DNA of 64,000 nucleotides from Vitis vinifera (Eukaryota > Streptophyta > Magnoliopsida > Vitales > Vitaceae). Under the pieces are notes generated by a model that did not search any database, was not told the origin of the DNA, and saw only the letters and a list, made by a program, of their open reading frames with translations. This document shows positions 28,711 to 40,573 of the stretch, piece by piece (position 1 is the stretch's first letter; every line of letters starts with the position of its first letter). The DNA lies in the NCBI RefSeq assembly GCF_030704535.1, contig NC_081812.1, positions 16,217,001 to 16,281,000 on the forward strand, in the 5' to 3' direction. The position numbers and the translations under genes are program-made.

Positions 28711-29833
28711 TAGGAATGGCAACGGGGCGGGTTTGGGACGGGTCATTCCCATCCCATTCCCGCACCCGATTATACAATTATTTCCCATCCCCGGCTCAAA
28801 CCTGTTTCGGGACAGGTTGATTGGTTCCCATCCCCGTTAACAAAAAAATTAATAATCCCATCCCCGCCCCGTCCTGAATGCCATTGAGCCCTAACCCTAA
28901 CTAGTAATGAACAAACCTCATACCCAAATGCACTTTCCTTTCACTGATTATGATAATATACCAAAAAATGAAAAAATAATATCAAAGATGAAATTAGCAC
29001 CACAACAATCATTAATTTTAAGCCCATAGTCAACTTAAATGATTCAAAATTAGTGCAAAACACCAAAAAAAAAAAAAATATGAACCATTTATGAAAACTG
29101 AACCAAACGAGAACAACCGTGGATGTGAATCCCTCTTCAAGTCAATCTTTGAACCAAGACTTCATCAAATCCACTACGGTTTTCGCGTTCCTTTTGTGTC
29201 ATGCTCTCGGACAAAGATTTCAAGGTGATTCTCAATCATCTATGACTAGTTTGATGTTGCGAAAGAGGAGTTTTGGGCTCTAAGGCTAAACCAAGAACAA
29301 GATGGAATTGATTTCAGAGTATTTTAGTTGGTGTGAGTGAGGAAGAAAAAGTCGTATTGATCCTAGAGATAGGGATTCAAGCGAGGAAGAAGAAGGAGAA
29401 GTGGCTGTCGGAATTAGGGCAAATGGAAAGAATGAAGGACCATTGTATCAGAGGAAGAAGAAGAAGAAGGAGGAGCAGCCGTCAGAATTAGGGCAAATGG
29501 AAAGAATGAAGGATCATTGTATCAGAGGAAGAAGAAGAAGAAGGAGGAGCAGCCGTCAGAATTAGGGCAAGAATTAGGGGAAATGGGAAATAATGAAGTA
29601 TATATATAGGGAGTTTTTTGACATTTTAGTGGTAGTTGAAGGGTAATTCTGTAAATGCATATTAGGGGCGGGGCGGGGCGGGTTGGAACAAAATCCATAC
29701 CCGTCCCAAACCCGATTCGGGTTTTAAAAATATTCCCATACCCGCCCTATACCCGTTTATTATATTTTAAACCCGTCCCAATAGGGGGGGCCGGGGCGGG
29801 TTACCCGATTAGCCCAGAAAATTGTCATCCCTA
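28711..29833. mobile_element. Non-autonomous hAT-type transposon with exact 8-bp target duplication
   Basis: The exact 8-bp duplication TCCAAGAG flanks the element (28703-28710 and 29834-29841). Its ends are TAGGAATGGCAA and, inverted, TAGGGATGACAA, matching at 10 of 12 positions. Just inside both ends is GC-rich sequence built of GGGGCGGG/CCCGTCCC motifs, in contrast to an AT-rich centre. Length is 1123 bp. No transposase frame is present. It lies 148 bp past the stop of the reductase pseudogene. An internal 74-bp tandem repeat is listed separately. Confidence 0.9.
29382..29570. repeat. 74-bp tandem repeat inside the hAT element, about 2.6 copies
   Basis: Units begin GAGGAAGAAGAAG at 29382, 29451 and 29525. 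Each continues through a GTCAGAATTAGGGCAAATGG-like segment to CATTGTATCA. The last copy is cut short. The last two copies are almost identical. Confidence 0.85.
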
Positions 29834-29841
29834 TCCAAGAG

Positions 29842-30480
29842 GCATCAATGCACAAGGGAAGCCAAAGGCGTATGATTAAAGGTAAGAAGATGAGGGATTT
29901 GAGGCTTGCATGGATTGGCCTGTCGTTCTGAAAGATTTGCCACATGGACTACGACATTTGTCTCATCAACCCAAATCATGACTCAACATCAAGGAACCTA
30001 ACCATATCATCATCAAGGCCCACTTTATCATACCAATTTTCGGTGGTTCAACAGTGTTTTTAAAAAACACTTCAACCTAGCTAAAAAGTGCCTTTTAAAA
30101 AATAATAATAATAATAATAGATATTTGATAAAATTTAGAAAATATTTTTAAAATTTTAGGAAATATTTTATAATATTAAAAACTTATAAGTTGATTCTCC
30201 AAACAAAACATTTTAAAAAGACAATGAATATTCTTAATTTGGTAACCAAAGAAACCCTGCAAAAGACACAAACCACCCTTATTTGCTGCAAAAGACAAGA
30301 ATTAACTATCCCCCATCTTTGTCCTTGAGTACGTGTCCTGATGCCTGCCAACCATATTCAAACCCTAAACAGAGCCACAAAACCCGGCTAGCACCAGATT
30401 TTCTATGTATGGTTGCAAGCAGTAGGTGTTTCAGTTTCAGGGAGTTCCATAGTTGGGATTTGGAAGGCAGAGAGATAAGC
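29842..30480 (+). promoter_or_regulatory. Upstream region and leader of reductase copy 4
   Basis: From about 30286 (CTGCAAAAGACAAG) this resembles the sequence upstream of copy 2. The coding frame is open upstream of the chosen start and includes an ATG at 30409 that would add 24 residues. The copy-2 leader is not open in this frame, so the shorter start is preferred. No clear TATA box was found. Confidence 0.5.
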
Positions 30481-32904
<2,424 letters not shown>

Positions 32905-33015
32905 TTTATTTGTTTCTCATGTTTCATTTTGTGTGGTCTTTGGGTTGCAAAAGTAAAAGGAACTTGTTGGATTGAGACTCAAATGCTTTCTGAAGGGGTT
33001 TTTCTTTTTGAATAA

Positions 33016-33072
33016 GTAGGGGCGTTTCTGTCTTCCCTATTGTTTCATACGTTACTTGTGTTGATGGAGGGT
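33016..33072 (+). pseudogene. Isolated scrap of tropinone reductase exon 5
   Basis: GTAGGGGCGTTTCTG, CCCTATTGTTTCATAC and TTGTGTTGATGGAGG follow the order of the exon-5 segment that encodes [22 protein letters not shown] deletion of about 13-16 bases removes the TGQ segment. It lies 111 bp past the stop of copy 4, so it is left over from an unequal exchange or a lost sixth copy. Confidence 0.6.
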
Positions 33073-34365
33073 TAAACATAAATGTTCTTTTCCGAGTTGG
33101 CCCCATTTCAGAACTTGAGAGAGTGTAGACCGTGAAATTCGAAAATACTGGCCCATTTTCATACAAGCCTATGATAGTTGTAATATTTATTTAATTTTTT
33201 ATTATATTATTTTATATAACATGTAAATATATTATTAGTCAATTATTGTCACTTGGCAATTAATGAATGCATAAAAAATAAAATCTGTATTTCTACAATT
33301 GCCTCCTTCAAAAATTTGTTCACAAATTTGAGAGTGAGTGAACAATTTTTTTGAAAAAATCCGTTACTTCTTTTTTTTTTTTTAATTGGTAATTAGAAAC
33401 CCTAATATCAAAAGGATTTGAAATAAGAAATTTTATTAGCCAAAGTTTTAAGCCAATAAGCAAATTTTGAAACTTTGATTTTTACTTTTTTGAATTTTAA
33501 TTTTTAATTAGAAATTTTAATGCCAAAAGAATTTTAAGCCAATCAAATTTTAAAACTTTATTTACTTATTTTGGGTCTTAAATTTTAAATTTTAATTGAG
33601 AATTAAAAACCTCAATGAATTCATTCAATATTTTTTTTTTTTGCTGAACATTCTATATATTTTTTTTCATTTTCTTCTCCCCCAATTTATTTCTACAACA
33701 ATTGTTTTCTTTTAATATTCTTTCTTTCATTATGCTTTCTTCCCTTTATTTTCATCATGTTTTGGTAGAATGAGGGTAATGGTGACAGACTGACAGAATT
33801 CATGTTAATTTGGATGACCTCACCGGTGCTTCAATAGTTGAGTGGATGGGTTACTTCATTCACATTTGCCCTTGGAGACACGACAAGTGGCCATCACCTC
33901 ACCCATCAATTCACTTTTGTGCCCACAAATCAACACCACTTTTCAAATGAGTATATCTTCGTCCTTTTCTTGACATTCATTTTCTTCTGTAACTTCAAGA
34001 AATGAAAGAAAAACAAGAAAAAAATATTTTCATATCTATTTTTTATTTTTACAAATTATATTTGTTTTTTAATCTAATTAAAAGAAATTTAAATAAAAAT
34101 ATGGAGAATTCCTCGACCCAACTTGTTACATTTAATTTTTTTTGAATGAGGATGAAAATAAATAACACAATAATAAAACTTAAAAGAGAAAAATTTTTAA
34201 TCTGGAAACCTACTTTTGAATAGTTAAGACTTGAGAGTCGTAGGATTCAACGGAAGAGCTCGTGCCACGCAACACATTCTTGACGTCGGATTTATTCCAA
34301 GCCAGCAAGGAAACGCGTAGAAAGTAGCAAATTAAGATTAAATTTTAAAAATAGTACGATCCCTT

Positions 34366-34490
34366 CACGTGGCAAGCAACGAGAAAGACTTCCTAGACCA
34401 TCTTCCAGAAACTTCTGGGTAACCCATGGCTAATCAAAGGATAATCGACGTATGCGGTGCAGATCAACCCACGGGTCTCTAGGACACGTG
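34366..34490. promoter_or_regulatory. Two G-box motifs upstream of the RCC1-type gene
   Basis: CACGTG occurs at 34366-34371 and again at 34485-34490, about 220 and 100 nt upstream of the start codon. G-boxes bind bZIP and bHLH factors in plants. Use in this promoter is an inference. Confidence 0.45.
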
Positions 34491-34561
34491 GGCATCCAAC
34501 GTGGCACCAGCAGGTGCCTGCTACTGATACGCCTTTCACTGCAAAGAGTATTGAGACTGTG

Positions 34562-34591
34562 ATGGCAGTGAAGGAGAAGGAGAAGCTATGA
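34562..34591 (+). promoter_or_regulatory. 9-codon uORF whose stop overlaps the RCC1-type start codon
   Basis: The ATG at 34562 opens a frame that ends in TGA at 34589-34591. That stop overlaps the main ATG (34588-34590) in the sequence ATGA. Initiation at the uORF would favour re-initiation at the overlapping ATG or at the in-frame ATG two codons on. Whether the transcript starts upstream of 34562 is not known. Confidence 0.45.
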
Positions 34592-37500
34592 AGATGGAGG
34601 AATCTGTGGTGTATATGTGGGGCTATCTTCCCGGAGCTTCGCTGCAGGGCTCGCCGCTGCTTTCTCCGGTACCGGTTGCGCTGCCGACTTCGACTCTCTC
34701 CGAGGATTCATGGAAGGATGTTTGTGGCGGCGGATGTGGATTCGCTGTGGCAATCTCAGGTGACTCTTGGATCTATTCTTTCTCTATAGCTTCCTCCGTT
34801 TTTCAGAAGCCTTTATGCTGTAGGCTCCGTTTGGTTGCCGAGAAATGCAGGAAAAGAAAAGAAAAGAAATCAAAACTTTGAGATTGAGTAAGTTTTCTCG
34901 TTACTCATGTCTGGAAAAGAAGCAAAAGAAGGAAAAATGGAATATAGATTACAGAGTATAAATTTCTTGGCAACCAAACATTGATTTAAGTCCATGAATA
35001 TTTTGTCTTCAATTTGCCGTTCCTCTGTTAGAATTTCTGTTGAAATTCAATAAATGACACAGGTCAGGGGCGTTTAACAAGTGCTTCGGTTCATGTTCTC
35101 TTACTCTCGCCTATAATAGCTTTTGACTTCATTTGAATGACTTTCTTCAATAATTTCTTGTGTGACATATTTGATTATGTTTCTTCTCCATGTCGATAAG
35201 TATGATTCCCCCCTAGAAATGGAGAATGATGCATTAAACTATTCTAAAATTCAGAATGCATAAATCATTGTTCGCTCACTGTATTAATTCCACCTTTTGT
35301 TCCCTTAAAAAAACTTGTATACTTGTATCTCTGCTCTTCCTTTTTATGTAATCAGAGTCTGGAAAGCTCATAACGTGGGGTTCCGAGGATGATCTAGGAC
35401 AAAGCTATTTAACTTCAGGCCAGCATGGGGTACTGCACTGACCCTCAAATTTCTTTGCCTTTTTTCTTCTTTTTCCCTTTGAATTATTTTGCATCTTGTT
35501 CCACTGCAATTTGTTAAGGAAACACCAGAGCCTTTTCCCCTTCCAACTGAAGCTCCAATAGTGAAGGCTGCTGCTGGTTGGGCACATTGTGTTTCACTTA
35601 CAGGTACCTTCCCTTTCTCAGAGCATTTCTTTCTTATTTATCTATTGAGTACTATGTGCAAAAAAGGGGGAAAAATGGCTAGAAGCTTCTTGCTTGCCCA
35701 TCAAAGCTTATGGAGCCTTTTTAAGTTTTTTGATGGCTATTTATAAAAAATTTATCAGTATGTCATATTCATTTCTCAATTTGCAGACAAAGGTGAAGCA
35801 TACACATGGGGTTGGAAAGAATGTGTTCCCTCTGGGAAAGTCCTCCTTGATTCTACTGGGGTACGCTTTGAAAAGGATTCATTTGGAAAACAAAGTTTGT
35901 TACAGACTGAACAAGGTGATTGCAATTAAATCTATTTATTAATCTAATGAAACAACTAGAGCATATTCAATTTGTTTCAGACTAATGTAGCAAAGCCTGA
36001 ACTTGATACAGAGGGTCCAAAGCCTCAAAGCTCAAATTCAACTGGCGGAATGTTATCTCGTGTTGACAATAGAAAGGCAAGAGAGGGAAGTATCAAGAAA
36101 AGGAGAACATCATCAGCTAAACAGGAACCTGAGAGCTCTTCAATGTCTGATGATGAAACTTTTTTGGCATCACCCTGTCTTGTAACTTTGGGTCCTGGAG
36201 TGAGGATATCCACCATTGCTGCTGGTGGGCGCCACACTTTAGCACTGTCAGGTAAATTCTCCATCCCCTGGGTCACTGCAGCCCACACAAGCCACAGTTT
36301 TCAGGTGTAGCAATTTCTTCTTTGTGGTTACACTATATAGTTTTGTAGGTCATTTGAAGTACGAAGCTATGGAAGATCTTTAATGTAAAGCAAGACACCT
36401 AATTTAACAAAAGTTTCAGATATGGGACAGGTGTGGGGTTGGGGCTATGGAGGCGAAGGGCAGCTAGGTTTGGGTTCTCGGACAAAGCTGGTGTCTTCTC
36501 CTCATCTCATACCTTGCTTCAATCCATCTGCTTATGGAAAAGACAGGCCATCATTAGTTCATCAAGGAAGCTTGAGTTCAACGGAGGACATTTCTAAAGT
36601 TCCTGGAAGTCGTGTGAAAGGGATTGCTTGTGGAGGTCGGCATAGTGCAGTAATAACAGGTGAGTGGCTTGTTCTTTAGCTGTCATCACTGGAACACATT
36701 TTTCGTTCTTGCCCAGACAATGAAGAAGAAATCACTGGACTAATTCTCTAAGATTCTGTGAGTTACAGATTTAAATGCCATGCCTCAATGATATATTTTG
36801 GTTTCCCTGGTTTTGTTTCGCCTACCTCACTGTTAATGCTCATACATATTTGCTTGGTCTATTGTTTTTATGATTTTATGAGTCGCATTCCTAGTGTGTC
36901 TCTTGACCTTACTTCATTAACAGTATGCTCACTTGGCTTCTCTTTTGCCCTTCAATTCTTTCATCACTAGATGCTGGCCAATTACTCACATTTGGTTGGG
37001 GGCTTCATGGACAGGTGAGCTTTAAATCATTTCCTTGTGTTAATGGAATTACCTTGCATTAATGACTCATTTAACTCATTGTTATAATTCCACTTCCTTA
37101 CTGAAGCTAGTTTGGTTTCAGTATTTGTTAAAGAATGTGTTGTATCTTCATTTTACTAGACCAATATGGTTTTATTGACATGGTTCACGTTGTCTGTTGG
37201 GATCCCAAAATTTATGGACATGAACTGTGTTAACAAGGAACAATATGCTTCGACAAATGTTTGGTTAGTAGAGGCATCATTGCTTGGTAATTTTATTGGA
37301 GTGTCTTTGTTTAGGTTCTCTTTTAGGACTTCAAGAAATGTTTGATTAGTGGAAGCATTATTGCTTGGTAATTTTATTGGGATCTTTATTTAAGTTCTCT
37401 CTCTCCCCTACTTCAGAATTCTTGTTTCCCATTAATTCTTTTCTTTCAACAGAGCCATTTTTATAGCTTCTGTAGCATAGAGAGAGAGATAATACATCTT

Positions 37501-40214
37501 TTATCCCTAATTCCAGCTCAGAACACTTCTCAAGAAGTAAAAGTGACCTCTTCTCTTTGTTATTTGACCTGTTCAAGCATCGTGTTTCCAAAGGCCTTTT
37601 TTTCTTTGTTAGAAAAATGGAGCTCTCTAGGTTTGTCTAGTGAGTATTGTAGCTGGAATGAGCATGAATGATGGAACAACAATGTGGAAAACTTAGTTTT
37701 GAAGTTAAAAAATGTATTATGTCAACCTTACTCATGGGAATTTCCAACATGCCATCTTTGTTTCTGGTGTAATATTGATGATATTAGTTGTACTCACTGC
37801 ATATCCTTTTGGCTATATCAGTTGGTGAAACTCTAGGACTTCTGTTACATTTCCATGAAGTTTTGTATGCTTTGGCTTTGAATCCTGCTCTTTATGAAGT
37901 TATATTCGTCCAACCAAGAGATTTCACTTTTTGACTGCATACCAAATAGTTAAGCATTTAATCCCTTTCCAGGATCTTAAAGCAGCTCCATGCTTGTAGC
38001 TTGATCTTCATTTTGAATGAAAGATGTTCTATAAGGTGGCAGCTTGTTATGGGGGAATAGATATGACTAAATATCTGTAGATTCTGTGTGATATTTGGAT
38101 GCTGCAGAATTAGGAAGGGGAGCCAGAAAATCTCATGTTACCAATACTTGATGAAAACAGTCAAACACAGAACGTTTACATTTTTTTCCTTTTCTTTCTT
38201 TTCTCTCTTTGGTAGAGCCAATGGGTGGGATGATGAGGGAATGAGCAAATTGGCAAATAGAAGAGGATGAAGTCAATAAATATGAATGGGATATGGATGA
38301 AAGCATAAAATTTATGAGAGCATAAAGTTGTTCACCTAAAAAAATATGTAGCAACTGCTGGATGATTTGTTCTAGAATGGGTGAAAATGTGAGCTTGTTG
38401 AAAATTAATTGATTGATATGTATGGAAATGTGTTCTTCACCCTTTGATATTATTTTACATCAAATTGAAATGGAATTATATCTAATATAGACACCAAGAA
38501 GAAAACCGGTTTTATAAGTGATTTATGGTAACTTGATTCACTGGATCAAATTGTTTGAACTACTTAATTGATAATGGAAATCTGATGCCACTCCAAACAC
38601 CTGCCTTGATGTAACTGAAACACTTAAAATTATTTAACTCTGAGAACTTTGTAACCTAATAATTATAGATGGCTATGCTGGTTGGAACCATGGTATGCAT
38701 GAATTTCCTTTCCTTGGGATTTCTTTTCCTGAAAAGTAATTGATTTTCATTTTTCTGTTTAGTTATTAATTGTTTTCTTAGCTGACATATGTTAATGCTA
38801 GAAATTTGAGGAGCAAAAGGGACTGGCAAGTCTGTAAAAGAAGTCTTATCTTATCTTGTCCTAGATTTTGACAAAATGGCAAAAAATGGTTTATGTAGAC
38901 AGTGTAGGTGTACCTGATAAAGGATCATTCAGAGTTGACCTTCAGCAGGCTCTTCATTGTCTAATTACTTAAAATGTTCTTTCTTACGATCGTGGTTTTG
39001 ATCCAGTGTGGACTAGGGAATACACATGATCAGCTGAGACCAGCTTGTGTGTCTGCTCTATCGGGTGTCAAAGTTGCAGGAATTGCCGCTGGACTATGGC
39101 ACACACTCTGCTTCTCTGCTGAGGGCCAGGTCTATGCTTTCGGTGGGAATCAATTTGGACAGTTAGGAACTGGAGCAGATCAGGCTGAGGTAGATTTCTT
39201 TTTTGGTTACGTGGTACATTCTTTTTATTGTTCAGTTTGATTCCCGAATCCCTATTCCATCACTGGGAGAATTCAGAAAACGTCTCACTGAGGTAGATTA
39301 CAAAACATTTTTTCTAGTTGCTAGCTCAGGCAATGCTTCACATTGTAGAAATATGATGCCAAATCAAGTCCCTGAGGCCTAGCTTAGGTGGCAAGGGTTG
39401 GGGTGGGAATAGGGAAGGTTCCAGGTTCGATCCATGTGGCAACAGCTGGTACAGTTTTATATCTGTTTGTGATGTTTGCTGCTTCAATAGCCATTCTTAA
39501 CAACCAATTCCGTTGAGAGGAAATTTGCGGAACTAACTGAAGCATTTTCTCTGTTTGTTTTAGACTCTGCCTAAGCTTTTGGATGCTTCAAATTTGGAAA
39601 ATAAGCGTGCCAAAATAGTGTCTTGCGGGGCTCGCCACAGTGTCGTACTGACAGGTATGATATGACTTAAAACCAATACCAGGATCATGTGGAGAGACTA
39701 GGCGGCATAGTTCTGCTGAATTGCTTGTAGTTTATTTCTTTCCAACACAATCTACAACAAGTGATTCCATCCTTAAGACTCTCTAAAGGATGGAATAAAG
39801 TGAGGGAAGAAAAAGTCTCCTAATTCTGGGGCCACTGTCTTTTAGAAATGAAGCAGTCAATAGTTTTTTATTTTATTTTATTTTACTTTTTTATGTGCCT
39901 GTATTACAGAGGGAGGAGAAATTTTTAGCTGGGGATGGAACAAGTATGGCCAGGTATGTTTATAATCCTGATCAATCTAGGGAACGCTTTCACTATACCA
40001 TTTTTTCTTTTTTCTTTTCTTCTCATGGAAGGTTTTCTCGCTCTGTATGCAGCTTGGTCTTGGTGATTGTATTGATAGGAACATCCCTTCCCCAGTCTCC
40101 ATTGGTGGTTGCCAGCTTAAAAATGTTGCATGCGGTTGGTGGCACACACTGCTACTGGCCACAACCTCAACCAAGCTTGTCAAGGAGAACAGAGATGAGG
40201 AACAGTTTTGTTAG
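34588..40214 (+). CDS. RCC1-family seven-blade beta-propeller protein
   Basis: Eleven coding exons: 34588-34759, 35356-35429, 35519-35603, 35787-35915, 35991-36251, 36420-36659, 36971-37014, 39007-39189, 39564-39654, 39910-39953 and 40053-40214. They total 494 residues. Seven W/F-G strand motifs are visible (VYMWGY, LITWGS, AYTWGW, VWGWGYGGEGQLGLG, LLTFGWGLHGQCGLG, VYAFGGNQFGQLGTG, IFSWGWNKYGQLGLG). They alternate with RCC1 signatures such as AAGGRHTLAL, ACGGRHSAVI, AAGLWHTLCF and ACGWWHTLLL. A Ser/Lys-rich insert after blade 3 contains KKRR, a candidate nuclear signal. Such genes are often labelled 'UVR8-like', but the GWRHT repeats that carry the UVR8 tryptophan chromophore are missing, so UV-B sensing is unlikely. 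The molecular role is unknown. Intron 7 is nearly 2 kb. The gene converges on the bHLH gene, 359 bp away. Confidence 0.9.
34827..34980. mobile_element. Short MITE in intron 1 of the RCC1-type gene
   Basis: The ends CCGTTTGGTTGCCGAGAAA and (inverted) TGTTTGGTTGCCAAGAAAT form a terminal inverted repeat of about 18 bp. Length is 154 bp with no coding. The same terminus occurs at 46429-46636. Confidence 0.75.
37248..37402. repeat. Two-copy tandem duplication of about 80 bp in intron 7 of the RCC1-type gene
   Basis: Both copies have CTTC..GAAATGTTTG-like starts and share ATTGCTTGGTAATTTTATTG. They have drifted at several positions. Confidence 0.75.
39373..39500 (+). mobile_element. tRNA-derived SINE-like insertion in intron 8 of the RCC1-type gene
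   Basis: An A-box-like TAGCTTAGGTGGC near 39380 and a perfect B-box core GGTTCGATCC at 39424-39433 are about 45 nt apart, as in the promoter of tRNA-derived SINEs. Acceptor-stem pairing of a real tRNA is absent. The 3' end and a target duplication could not be fixed, so the right limit is approximate. Confidence 0.5.
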
Positions 40215-40573
40215 AATAGTGATTCATGAAATTATCCAAAGTAAAATAATGCATGCCATGTGTTTCATGTTTTATGTACAATATGTTCCCATGCAAATAC
40301 GAGCGGCGCAAGAATGTGTCCCTTGGTTCAGTGTTTTAGCTTTAACTGCTGATTGTGAGAATTTACATCCAAAGCGAAGTTTAGCCCTTGTTTCAATACA
40401 ATTCACACAGCCGTTATAACACACTACAAATTAATTACATTCCTTGCAATCTGAAGCTGCCAAAACATATAAAACAATTAAACGTCTCTAATATCTTGTA
40501 ATATGTTTGCCCTACAAACCTAAAATCAACAGTCATATGCCATTGGATTTTTCACCGTCATTACCTAACAGAA

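Larger units (their letters stand above)
32905..34560. other. Spacer between the reductase array and the RCC1-type gene
   Basis: It contains the 3' flank of copy 4, a scrap of reductase exon 5 at 33016-33072, degenerate AT-rich repeats around 33380-33620 and the promoter region of the RCC1-type gene. No further gene is seen. Confidence 0.55.

Noticed and set aside
34588-40214. UVR8 UV-B photoreceptor
   Set aside because: The seven-blade fold is shared, but the GWRHT tryptophan motifs that form the UVR8 chromophore are absent and a long basic insert is present.
39895-40419. 174-codon plus-strand frame across the last RCC1-type exons
   Set aside because: It reads through an intron and shifts out of the RCC1 frame. 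The spliced model preserves the RCC1 motifs and ends at 40214.
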